From assembly GCF_002257665.1 (NCBI RefSeq), contig NZ_MQWB01000001.1, positions 370,502 through 434,501 of the forward strand: a DNA stretch of 64,000 nt, given 5' to 3'. This document shows positions 26,525 to 34,055 of this stretch, one piece after another. Below the pieces are notes generated by a model. The model was not told the DNA's origin. It did not search any database and saw only the letters and a list, made by a program, of their open reading frames with translations. Position 1 is the stretch's first letter, and each line of letters opens with the position of its first letter. Source of the DNA: Rubricoccus marinus. Its GTDB lineage: Bacteria; Bacteroidota; Rhodothermia; Rhodothermales; Rubricoccaceae. Made by a program: the position numbers and the translations under genes.

Positions 26525-26648
26525 GGGCCGCCGTCTTTCCTTCTCTAGACGGGAGAGGCCGGGAGGAGGGGGCCAGGCCGAGCGCGCGAGCGTGCCCGGT
26601 TGCCCTCACCCCAGCCCCCTCCCATGCGGGAGAGGAGGCAGTCACGTG

Positions 26649-26666
26649 GCCTCTGGCGCCAGAGGC
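26649..26666. repeat. 18-bp palindrome (spacer copy 2)
   Basis: Perfect GCCTCTGGCGCCAGAGGC directly beyond the TonB receptor terminator, 120 bp after that gene's stop. Confidence 0.9.
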
Positions 26667-26676
26667 CTATCAAAGA

Positions 26677-26711
26677 CGCCGCCCCGCAGGAGTCGAGTCT
26701 GCGGGGCGGCG
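26677..26711 (-). terminator. Rho-independent terminator of TonB receptor gene
   Basis: A perfect 13-bp GC-rich stem (26677-26689 with 26699-26711) and nine-base loop, followed on the minus strand by TCTTTGAT. It lies about 75 bp after the receptor stop codon. It suggests that the receptor and the downstream symporter/fusion genes are not a simple single transcript, or that read-through is controlled. Confidence 0.8.
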
Positions 26712-26786
26712 GGACGCCTGGCTCGGAGGAGAGACCGGGCGCGGCCAGCGCCTCTGGCGGGTGGTGGACCGCCAGAGGCGAGGGCG

Positions 26787-29420
26787 TTAGAAGCCGTACC
26801 GCAGCGAGGCCGAGATCGAGCGGCCCGAGATGGAGCGCGCGCGGATGTAGCCGTTGCCGGGGATGGCGCCTTCCTCACTCTCGGTGATGCCGATGGAGTC
26901 GAGGAGGTTGTTGGCCGAGAGGCCGAGCGAGAGCGCCGGGGTGATGTTGGCCTCGGCGAACGCGTTGAGGATCACGAAGCTCGGGAGGACGAGCTCGTTG
27001 GAGTCCTGCGCATAGCTCTCGGTCTGGCCCAAGAGGCTCAGGCCGAGCGTGCCCCGGTTGTCCATCGTGTAGGAGGGCACGAAGCTGAACAGGAAGTCCG
27101 GCTGGCGGCGAGGCGTGTTGCCCTCGTTGCCGCCAGAAGTGATCTCCGCCGCGGTGTAGGTCGTCGCGCCGCGGAAGTTGAACGGACCGTAGTTGACCAC
27201 GCCCTCTACCTCCACGCCGAACGCCTCGTAGTCGTTGTCGATGAACTCCTGCGTGGTGGCTTCAAAGCCGCCCTGCTCGGTCGTCTTGGCGTAGAAGCCG
27301 GTCACGAACACGCCGCCGATGGGGAACTGCTGCTTGTAGCCGAGCTCGGCCTGCTGCAGCTGGTCGTACGGGTTCTCGATACCGAGCGCGTCCACGCCGA
27401 TGTAGCTCCCGGTCGGGAAGATGGCGCGGTCGGCCTTGGCGGAGTGGCCCTGGCTGACGCGGGCGAAGACCGCCGAGGCGTCGGTGAGGGTGTAGTTCGC
27501 GCCAGCGGAGAAGGACCAGTAGTCGTAGTCGTAGTCGACGGGGTTGCGGCTGGCCTGGTCGATGAAGTTGGCGCGGCTCTCGGGCTCCGAGATCTCGCCG
27601 TCCTCGTTGACGTCCACCTCACCGACGAACCCGCCGGAGCCGACGCCGGTCACGCTCCCGAAGTCGTAGCGGACGCTGCCGTCCAGGCTGAGCTGCGGGA
27701 TGGGGGAGTACGCGATGGCCGCGTAGGGCGCCTTCACGTCGTAGGTGGCGTCGAAGCGCACGCCGCAGCAGTTGCCGAAGAACAGCGCGCCGTAGGCTGC
27801 GAGTCCGTCGTCGGTGAGCATCGTGCCGTCGTCGTCCATCACGTCCACGAGGGAGGCGTTGTCGCCCTCCACGGTAGAGATGTACGAGTTCCAGAGCCAC
27901 GCCATGTTGATCCGCTGGATGCCCGTGAAGAGGCCTGCGGTCAGCGTGAGGTCGAGGTCCATGTCCGCGAAGCTTTTCGAGAGGCTCGCGTCGTTGAACA
28001 CGGTGTTGAAGTTCTCCAACTCGGTGTCGAAGAGGACAATGCCCTGGAGGAGGTCCCCGCTGACGGCGTTTCCGTTGTCGGCGCGGGTGAGCGTCGCGTC
28101 GGAGAGGTCACGGCCGGAGGCGTCTTCGAGCGCGCCGAGGATGGCGTCGCGGTCGCCGACGGCGGCGGTGAACGGCGAGACGAAGCGGCCGGAGTTGAGC
28201 GCGAAGCGCCCACGGTTCTCTAGCTGGAAGCCGTTGCCGAGGTCAAACGAGAACTCGACGCCAGCGGCCGAACTGACCGGGTGCAGGCCGTCCGAGAGGT
28301 TGACGCGGCGGCGCTGGCCGTCGGCACCGAGCCCGAAGTTGCTCAGGAAGCGCGCGCTGCCGATGGCCTGGTCGTTGATGCCGAGCGTGCCGGCGTCGGA
28401 GAACTCGGGGTTCTCGTTGGAGCCGCTCACCGCGATGGGCTGCGGGAGGTACGTCGGCGTGCGGTCGTTGAGGTACTTCGCATAGACGCGGGCGTAGCCG
28501 CGCTCGAAGAACTTGGTCATGTTGGCCTTGATCTGGCCGCCTTGCTGGGCCGTGTAGCCCAGGTCGCGCTCGCCCTCACCGGAGCGGAAAAAGCCGCCGA
28601 CGTGGAACGCCAGGCCGTCGCCGAAGGGCGAGCCCGCCTCGAAGTCGACGCGCTGGAAGTTGTAGTCCAGGCCGCCCGTGGTGGAGATGCTGCCGCCTGC
28701 GACCTGGCCGTTCTTCGAGATGAAGTTGATGATGCCTGCAGGCGAGTTCGAGGCGCGCGTAGACGCCGAGCCGCCGCGGATGGCCTCGATCCGCGCGACG
28801 CTCTGGTCTGCGCGGAGGAACCCGTCGGCCGTGCCGAAGGCGATGTCGCCGTACATGAAGATGGGCAGGCCGTCCTCCTGGAGCTGGAGGTACTTGGAGC
28901 CGCCGGCCGAGATCGGCACGCCGCGAACGGTGATGTTCGTGTTGCCGTCACCTGCGGACGCCTCGGAGCGGATGCCCGGGATCGCGCGGAAGATCTCCGC
29001 CGTGTTGCGCGGGACGACAAGCTCGGTGGCCTCTGGCGAGAGCGTCGAGATGGAGACGCTGCTGTTGAGCTTCGAGACCGGGTTCACAACGCCGGTGACG
29101 AAGACCTCGCCGAGCCCGAGGGCGTCGGGTGAGAGCTGGAAGTCGCGGGTGAGCGTGCCGCCGGAGAGCGTCACGATCTCGCGCTCGGAGCCGTAGCCGA
29201 CGAACGTCGCCTCCAGCGTGACCTCGCCGGTCTGCGTGGTGGTAAACGTGTAGCGGCCGTCGAAGTCGGTCGCGTCGCCAGAGGCGGACCCGGCGATGAT
29301 GACGGTCGCGCCGATCAGCGGGTCGCCGTTCTCGTCGGTGACGGTGCCCTGCACGGTGGTCTGCGAAGCGGCAGAGCCCGCGAGGAGCGTGAAGAGGAGC
29401 AGGGTAGCGGCTCGTAGCAT
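26787..29420 (-). CDS. TonB-dependent receptor with carboxypeptidase-like regulatory domain
   Basis: An 877-residue outer-membrane receptor. Signal peptide MLRAATLLLFTLLAGSAASQ; a CarboxypepD_reg-like beta-sandwich (about 21-105, VQGTVTDENGDPLIGATVIIAG…FVGYGSEREIV); a plug domain (about 115-245, VPRNTAEIFRAIPGIRSEA…, IRGGSASTRASNSPAGIINFISKNG); then a 22-strand barrel ending in …ISASLRYGF with a terminal Phe. The N-terminal domain is also found in SusC-type receptors, but no SusD lipoprotein gene lies in the window, so it probably works as a stand-alone TBDT. The frame continues upstream to 29768 without a leader, so ATG at 29418-29420 is chosen. Candidate LacI operators precede the start by 29-128 bp. 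The likely cargo is the sugar handled by the neighbouring fusion enzyme. Confidence 0.9.
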   Translation of the reverse strand: MLRAATLLLFTLLAGSAASQTTVQGTVTDENGDPLIGATVIIAGSASGDATDFDGRYTFTTTQTGEVTLEATFVGYGSEREIVTLSGGTLTRDFQLSPDALGLGEVFVTGVVNPVSKLNSSVSISTLSPEATELVVPRNTAEIFRAIPGIRSEASAGDGNTNITVRGVPISAGGSKYLQLQEDGLPIFMYGDIAFGTADGFLRADQSVARIEAIRGGSASTRASNSPAGIINFISKNGQVAGGSISTTGGLDYNFQRVDFEAGSPFGDGLAFHVGGFFRSGEGERDLGYTAQQGGQIKANMTKFFERGYARVYAKYLNDRTPTYLPQPIAVSGSNENPEFSDAGTLGINDQAIGSARFLSNFGLGADGQRRRVNLSDGLHPVSSAAGVEFSFDLGNGFQLENRGRFALNSGRFVSPFTAAVGDRDAILGALEDASGRDLSDATLTRADNGNAVSGDLLQGIVLFDTELENFNTVFNDASLSKSFADMDLDLTLTAGLFTGIQRINMAWLWNSYISTVEGDNASLVDVMDDDGTMLTDDGLAAYGALFFGNCCGVRFDATYDVKAPYAAIAYSPIPQLSLDGSVRYDFGSVTGVGSGGFVGEVDVNEDGEISEPESRANFIDQASRNPVDYDYDYWSFSAGANYTLTDASAVFARVSQGHSAKADRAIFPTGSYIGVDALGIENPYDQLQQAELGYKQQFPIGGVFVTGFYAKTTEQGGFEATTQEFIDNDYEAFGVEVEGVVNYGPFNFRGATTYTAAEITSGGNEGNTPRRQPDFLFSFVPSYTMDNRGTLGLSLLGQTESYAQDSNELVLPSFVILNAFAEANITPALSLGLSANNLLDSIGITESEEGAIPGNGYIRARSISGRSISASLRYGF

Positions 29421-29448
29421 GGCTGGGGAGTCGGTGTGGAGAGGTCTC

Positions 29449-29460
29449 GGAAGCGGTTCC
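29449..29460 (-). promoter_or_regulatory. Candidate LacI-family operator 1
   Basis: On the minus strand the site reads GGAACCGCTTCC, with perfect GGAA/TTCC arms around a central CG, the usual geometry of LacI-family operators. It lies 29 bp upstream of the TonB receptor ATG, where it would block transcription. Confidence 0.55.
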
Positions 29461-29497
29461 AACACTCCGATTCTCGTGTGGGGAGGCCTCTGGCGCC

Positions 29498-29505
29498 AAG
29501 CGCTT
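29498..29505. promoter_or_regulatory. Candidate LacI-family operator 2
   Basis: AAGCGCTT is a perfect 8-bp palindrome centred on CG, in the context CCAAGCGCTTTC, halfway between the receptor and lacI starts. It directly adjoins a copy of the CCTCTGGCG motif. Confidence 0.45.
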
Positions 29506-29522
29506 TCGCCGCAATACCTTGC

Positions 29523-29548
29523 ACAACCGTTTGCGGAATCGTTTGCGG
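29523..29548 (+). promoter_or_regulatory. Direct repeat CGTTTGCGG x2, candidate regulator site
   Basis: CGTTTGCGG occurs at 29528-29536 and again at 29540-29548, a 12-bp period. Both copies sit in imperfect palindromes centred on CG (ACAACCGTTTGC and GGAATCGTTTGC), matching the style of operators 1 and 2. The following 25 bp are the most AT-rich of the gap and could hold a promoter. Confidence 0.4.
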
Positions 29549-29679
29549 TGGATAAGTTGTCCGTCGTTTCTCTGGACCTTCGCGCACCCCGTGGCCTGAT
29601 GTGGTCATGCGCCGGGTCCGCCGAGGCGCCGGCCCTCCCAAACCGGCGCGGTTTCTCCCGCCCCCTCAGCCCCCTGGCG

Positions 29680-30705
29680 ATGAAGCGCGTCACCATCAAA
29701 GACATCGCCCGGTTGTTGAGCGTCGCTCCGTCCACGGTCTCCCGCGCGCTAGCGGACCACCCGGACATCGGGCCGGAGACGAAGGCCCGCGTGCGCGAGG
29801 CGGCGAAGGCGCTGAACTACATCCCGAACCTCCGCGCGCGGTACCTCCGCTCCCAGCACTCCCGCCTCGTGGCGCTCATCGTGCCGGAGGTGAACATGTT
29901 TTTCGTGCCCTCGCTGATGACGGGCGTGGACCACGTGCTGCGCGAGAACGACTACTCGCTTTTGCTCTTCGAAAGTGACGACTCGATCGTGCAAGAGCGG
30001 AAGCTGGCGCAGCTCTGCCTCAACCTCTCGGTGGACGGCGTGCTCCTCGCGCGCTCCTCGGAGACGACCGAACTCTCGCACCTCGACGCGCTCGCCGACG
30101 CGGACCTCCCGGTCGTGCTCCTGGACAAGATCCTCGATACCGACCGCTACTCCACGGTCTCGACGGACGGGCGGGACGCCGCCCGCCGCGCGACGGGCTA
30201 CCTCCTGGACCGCGGCCACGAGCGCGTGCTCGGCGTGTTCGCCGACGACCGCCAGAGGATCTCCGTGGTCCGCGCCGAGGGCTTCCGGCAGGCGTTCGCC
30301 GAGCGGGACCTGCCTCTGGCGGAGAGCGCCATCGTCCACGTGCGGCACCTGGCGGAATTCGAGGCCCTGGTCGGGCGCGCGATGGATGCGCACCCGGACG
30401 CGACCGGGCTGTTCGCGATGTCTGACGAGCTCCTGGTCCGCTCCTACCACGCCGTTCTCGCCAGAGGCCGCGCGATCCCGGACGACGTCTCGCTCGTGGC
30501 GATCTCGGACGGCCGGGCGCCGGAATTTCTGTTCCCGCGGGTGACCCACCTGTTGCACTCGGGCAAGGAAGTGGGGCAGAAGGCGGCGCACATCCTCGTG
30601 GGCATGATGCGGCAGCACTACGCCGGCGCCGCCCTCGCGGTCACAGTCCGCACGGAGCTCGTGGAGCACGAGTCGGTGCGCGTGATCGGGGCGGAGGTGG
30701 GGTAG
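29680..30705 (+). CDS. LacI family transcriptional regulator
   Basis: A 341-residue repressor. The N-terminal helix-turn-helix and hinge are textbook LacI: VTIKDIARLLSVAPSTVSRALADHPDIGPETKARVREAAKALNYIPN (shown here as the span 4-50), followed by a periplasmic-binding-protein-like sensor domain (RLVALIVPEVNMFFVPSLMTGVD, DLPVVLLDKILD, ATGYLLDRGHERVLGVFADD, FAMSDELLVRSYHAVLARGRAIPDDVSLVAISDG). The start ATG at 29680 places the HTH at the N-terminus; the open frame further upstream is not conserved. It is divergent from the TonB receptor and probably represses the sugar locus until the inducer binds. A motif palindrome lies 6 bp after its stop. Confidence 0.94.
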   Translation: MKRVTIKDIARLLSVAPSTVSRALADHPDIGPETKARVREAAKALNYIPNLRARYLRSQHSRLVALIVPEVNMFFVPSLMTGVDHVLRENDYSLLLFESDDSIVQERKLAQLCLNLSVDGVLLARSSETTELSHLDALADADLPVVLLDKILDTDRYSTVSTDGRDAARRATGYLLDRGHERVLGVFADDRQRISVVRAEGFRQAFAERDLPLAESAIVHVRHLAEFEALVGRAMDAHPDATGLFAMSDELLVRSYHAVLARGRAIPDDVSLVAISDGRAPEFLFPRVTHLLHSGKEVGQKAAHILVGMMRQHYAGAALAVTVRTELVEHESVRVIGAEVG

Positions 30706-30711
30706 GGCTCG

Positions 30712-30729
30712 GCCTCTGGCGCCAGAGGC
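30712..30729. repeat. 18-bp palindrome downstream of lacI-type gene
   Basis: Perfect GCCTCTGGCGCCAGAGGC, 6 bp after the regulator's stop codon. Confidence 0.9.
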
Positions 30730-30822
30730 GCGGGTGAATGCGGAGTCCCCCTTCTCGTGCGACACACGGTTGGCACATGTGGTGGGGACCTTGGCCTTCT
30801 TCCACCCGCGACGCCAGAGGCT

Positions 30823-32184
30823 ATGCGCACACAGGTCATCGAGAAGCTCGAAATCCTCGCCGACGCGGCGAAATACGACGTGTCCTGCGCGTCCTCGGGC
30901 GGCGAGCGCGAGAACAGCAAGACGGGGCTCGGCAACTCCCGCGCGATGGGCATCTGCCACACGTACACTCCCGACGGTCGGTGCGTGTCGCTCCTGAAGG
31001 TGCTGTTCTCCAACGTCTGCATCTACGACTGCGCGTACTGCACCACGCGGCGGAGCAACGAGGAGGTCGTGCGGACGGCGTTCACGGTCAAGGAGGTCGT
31101 GGACCTCACGATGGAGTTCTACAAGCGGAACTACATCGAGGGGCTGTTCCTCTCGTCGGGCATCTTCCGCGACGCCGACACGACGACGGAGAAGCTTGTC
31201 GAGGTGGCGCGCAGCCTTCGCCACGAACATCAGTTCAACGGTTACATCCACCTCAAGGTGATCCCGGGCGCGAGCACGGATCTCCTGGTGGAGGCCGGGC
31301 GGCTGGCGGACCGGCTGAGCGTCAACATCGAGATCCCGAGCGAGAGGAGCCTCAAGGCCGTCGCGCCCGAGAAGGACTACGCGAGCGTGATCCGCCCGAT
31401 GGACACGATTCGCGAGGGCCACGACGAGTACCGCGCCGAGCGCAAAAAGACCAAGCGCGCGCCGCGCTTCTCGCCCGGCGGCCAGAGCACCCAACTCGTC
31501 GTCGGCGCCACGCCAGAGGACGACCGGACCGTGCTCAGCCTCGCCGACGGGCTGTACAAGGAGCAGAAGCTCCGCCGCGTGTACTACTCCGGCTACGTGC
31601 CCATCTCGTCCGACGGCCGCGTGCCGGACCCCGCGACCTACCGGCAGCCTCTGGCGCGCGAGCACCGGCTCTACCAGGCCGACTGGCTGATCCGGCAGTA
31701 CGACTTTTCGCTGGACGAGGTGCTGCCCGCCGAGCAGCCGCACCTGGACATGAAACTGGACCCGAAGGCGGCCTACGCCCTCCGCTTCCCTGAGCTGTTC
31801 CCCATCGACGTGAACACGGCTCCGATGGAGTGGCTGCAACGCGTGCCGGGGCTGGGCCTCAAAAGCGCGCGCCGCATCGTCGCCGCCCGTCGGCGCGGGA
31901 CCGTCCGCTGGGAGCATCTCCGCGCGATGGGCGTGGTCCTCAAGCGCGCCCGCTACTTTATCACGACGCCCGAGCACCGGCCGCACCTCATCGGGACCGA
32001 CCCCGGCGAGATCCGCCGCCGCATCGTGGGCGGCAAGGCCTCTGGCGCGCCCCAACTCTCGCTGTTCGGCGCGCCGCCGCCGGTCGTGACGCCGCCGCCC
32101 GCCGCGCCCGCCAGAGGCCGGATCGTCACGCCCTCGGGCGCTCTCGCACCGCTCGCCTCCGCGCCTCTGGCGCGAGCAGCCTAA
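30823..32184 (+). CDS. Putative DNA modification/repair radical SAM protein (TIGR03916-like)
   Basis: A 453-residue radical SAM protein with the cluster motif in CIYDCAYCTTRRS (CX3CX2C), an N-terminal signature AKYDVSCASSGG and GICHTYTPDGRCVSLLKVLFSN. The strand/helix pattern ESVNIEIP-like (RLSVNIEIPSERSL) and a C-terminal helix-hairpin-helix (LQRVPGLGLKSARRIVAARR, about residues 347-366) suggest DNA contact. This architecture is the family annotated as a putative DNA modification/repair radical SAM protein, distant from spore photoproduct lyase. A Pro-rich tail of about 50 residues follows. MRTQVIEKLEILADAAKYD at 30823 fits the family start better than the upstream in-frame ATG at 30757. The stop overlaps the next gene by one base (TAATG). 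Confidence 0.9.
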   Translation: MRTQVIEKLEILADAAKYDVSCASSGGERENSKTGLGNSRAMGICHTYTPDGRCVSLLKVLFSNVCIYDCAYCTTRRSNEEVVRTAFTVKEVVDLTMEFYKRNYIEGLFLSSGIFRDADTTTEKLVEVARSLRHEHQFNGYIHLKVIPGASTDLLVEAGRLADRLSVNIEIPSERSLKAVAPEKDYASVIRPMDTIREGHDEYRAERKKTKRAPRFSPGGQSTQLVVGATPEDDRTVLSLADGLYKEQKLRRVYYSGYVPISSDGRVPDPATYRQPLAREHRLYQADWLIRQYDFSLDEVLPAEQPHLDMKLDPKAAYALRFPELFPIDVNTAPMEWLQRVPGLGLKSARRIVAARRRGTVRWEHLRAMGVVLKRARYFITTPEHRPHLIGTDPGEIRRRIVGGKASGAPQLSLFGAPPPVVTPPPAAPARGRIVTPSGALAPLASAPLARAA

Positions 32185-33230
32185 TGCCGGCGCCAGAGGC
32201 TCGTCCGAGCGCCCCGCTCCAACTCGGCACCGCCACCTACGCGACCGACGGCTCGTTCGCGGGCTTGCTCTGCGCGTATGCCCGGGCGCACCGCGCGGGC
32301 GCGCTCCCGGCCGAGGTCGTCACGGCGGGGCAGGCCGCGCCGGGCCACCTGTTCGGCGCGCCAGAGGCGGTCGAGACCGAGGCGCCTCTGGCGTCGCGGA
32401 TGGAGCACGGGCTGGAGCGCGTCAAGCCAGGGCTGGTGGGCAAGCTGTTCCGTGCGTTTCTGAGCGAGCGGGCGGGCATCGAGGTCGCCATCCTGCAGAT
32501 GATCGACGCCGTAGCGGTGGATGGCGCTGAGGCCGTGGGCGACTGGACGTTCGAGCCCTCGCGCCAAGTCTCGCGCTGGGCGCAGCGCGTGGGACGCGAG
32601 GCGCACCGCATGGAGGCGTTCGTGCGCTTCGAGAGGCATGAGGAAGGAGCCAGTGGGGAGTGGGCAGTGGCAGAGAAGACCCCGAGCACGCCTCTGGCGC
32701 CAGAGGCCCCCGTCTCTGCTGGTCCCCAGTCCCTCGGCCCCAGTCCCGCCGCCTCTGGCGGCGAGCGCTGGCTCGCCCGGGTCCGGCCCGAGTACCACGT
32801 GCTGCCGGTCATCGCCGAACATTTCGCGCTACGCTACCCCGCGCTCCGGTGGACCATCCTCGACGAGCGCCGCCGCCTCGCCCTCGTGCACGACACGCCC
32901 GCGGCCGACCTCGCGCCGGAGGCCGACGCAACGCGCATCGTGCCGGCGTCCTCGCTCCCGGACCTCGCGCCGACAGCGGACGAGCGCGCTTACCAGGCGA
33001 TGTGGCGCGCGTACTTCCGCGCCGTGGACATCCCCGAGCGGCGCAACCTGAAGCTTCACCTCCGCCACGTGCCCAAGCGATACTGGCCGCAGCTGACCGA
33101 GAAGCAGCCAGAGGTGTCCATGATGGCTCTGACGCCAGAGGCGGACGTGGACGCCGAGGCCATCTCGCGGACGGCCGCTCCGAAGCCCCGCCGCGCCGTC
33201 AAGGCGCTCGGCCCGCGCTCTCGGACGTAA
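32184..33230 (+). CDS. TIGR03915/DUF4130 putative DNA metabolism protein
   Basis: A 348-residue partner of the radical SAM protein, overlapping it by one base, as is usual for this conserved two-gene cassette. Recognisable DUF4130 parts are ATYATDGSFAGLLCAYARAH, the middle KLFRAFLSERAGIEVAILQMIDAV, MEAFVRFER and the C-terminal VLPVIAEHFALRYPALRWTILDERRRLALVHD and RNLKLHLRHVPKRYWPQLTEKQ. Between residues about 152 and 192 a Pro/Ser-rich insert interrupts the domain (normally FxRF is followed closely by the …ARVRPEYHVLP block). The insert holds a complete in-frame 18-bp palindrome at 32690-32707 plus another half copy. DUF4130 also occurs fused to UdgX-type uracil-DNA glycosylases, supporting a DNA repair role, but the activity is unknown. 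Confidence 0.88.
   Translation: MPAPEARPSAPLQLGTATYATDGSFAGLLCAYARAHRAGALPAEVVTAGQAAPGHLFGAPEAVETEAPLASRMEHGLERVKPGLVGKLFRAFLSERAGIEVAILQMIDAVAVDGAEAVGDWTFEPSRQVSRWAQRVGREAHRMEAFVRFERHEEGASGEWAVAEKTPSTPLAPEAPVSAGPQSLGPSPAASGGERWLARVRPEYHVLPVIAEHFALRYPALRWTILDERRRLALVHDTPAADLAPEADATRIVPASSLPDLAPTADERAYQAMWRAYFRAVDIPERRNLKLHLRHVPKRYWPQLTEKQPEVSMMALTPEADVDAEAISRTAAPKPRRAVKALGPRSRT
32690..32707. repeat. 18-bp palindrome inside the DUF4130 coding region
   Basis: Perfect GCCTCTGGCGCCAGAGGC read in frame as PLAPEA, within a segment that interrupts a conserved domain. The flanks are low-complexity (CCAGTGGGGAGTGGG on the left, GGTCCCCAGTCCC on the right). Confidence 0.9.
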
Positions 33231-33459
33231 AACGTTCAGGACCCTTCGACCACCCACGCGATTGTGCCGACGAGCAGGCCGTTAGACGATTTTTCTTTAG
33301 GGGTCTTTTTGTGCGCGATTAAGCGCCACGAGCTTCGCTGCGCGCGTTGAGGGTGGCACCGCTTGCCCAGCGGCCTCTCCAGCGACGAGGGCACACCCAA
33401 ACGGTATGTCGCCTCACGGGCGCGTCCGTACTCTGAGCCGCCCGAACCGCCGCCTTGCC

Positions 33460-34053
33460 ATGAAACGCCTCGTCCTCGCCGCCGCTTGCACGCTCCTCGC
33501 CTCTGGCGCCCTGGCCCAGGCGCCAGAGGCCGGCATCCACGTCTCGGGGGCATGGACGCTGCAGGTACGCGCCGCTGACGGGACGCCTGTAGAGGGGCGG
33601 AGCTTCCACAACGACTTGACGGCCGCTGGCGCGAGGTACCTCCTCGGCATCCTCGCTCGCGAGAGCGTTCATGGCGCGCTGGGAATCCGCGTGCTCAGCG
33701 CGCAGGGGCCGTGCATCGGAGAGGGGGGAGCGCGGACGGCCTGCATCCTCCGCGAGCCTGACGCGATCGGCGAGGGTGAGGCGGTGACAGAGGAACTCGT
33801 GTTCCAGATCGTCCCGGCGGGGAACGGCCTGCCGCAGCGAATCCGCTACACCGGCTCGGTATCCGCTGGGTTCAATGACAGCATCACCGAGGTGCAGTCC
33901 TGGTTCGCGCCGTGCGAGTACGGCGAGGTGCTGGCATGCGACGCCTCCAATGCCGCCCCCGCCGATGCGTTCACGAGCCGCGTGCTGGGGACTCCGCTCG
34001 CCGTCCAGGCCGGCCAAACCGTCGATGTGACGTTCGAACTTTCGTTCGACTAG
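33460..34053 (+). CDS. Small secreted protein of unknown function
   Basis: A 197-residue protein with a signal peptide (MKRLVLAAACTLLASGALAQ). The mature part is probably beta-rich, with four Cys residues in two close pairs (CIGEGGARTAC and CEYGEVLAC) that could form disulphides. No family is recognised, though the phrase pattern (WTLQVRAADG…FHNDLTAAGARYL) resembles small phage- or surface-type beta proteins. An inverted motif pair (12-bp arms, 33499-33531) lies in frame across the signal-peptide cleavage region. The next gene starts 3 bp after its stop, so the two are co-translated and their products may interact. The 229-bp gap upstream includes a T-rich stretch (33288-33311). Confidence 0.7.
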   Translation: MKRLVLAAACTLLASGALAQAPEAGIHVSGAWTLQVRAADGTPVEGRSFHNDLTAAGARYLLGILARESVHGALGIRVLSAQGPCIGEGGARTACILREPDAIGEGEAVTEELVFQIVPAGNGLPQRIRYTGSVSAGFNDSITEVQSWFAPCEYGEVLACDASNAAPADAFTSRVLGTPLAVQAGQTVDVTFELSFD

Positions 34054-34055
34054 GG

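Larger units (their letters stand above)
26399..26786. other. Non-coding spacer between symporter and TonB receptor genes
   Basis: This 388-bp gap holds no convincing gene. It contains two perfect 18-bp palindromes, further single copies of the motif, and the strong hairpin terminator of the TonB receptor gene, all listed separately. A promoter for the symporter gene could lie here, but no clear -33/-7 Bacteroidetes-type boxes stand out. Confidence 0.6.

Noticed and set aside
24737-26548. A 603-codon plus-strand frame opposite the symporter
   Set aside because: Composition is that of a shadow frame, while the minus strand has complete SSS signatures.
29421-29768. N-terminal extension of the TonB receptor to 29768
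   Set aside because: It would overlap the divergent lacI-type start and lacks a signal peptide; the ATG at 29420 gives a standard leader.
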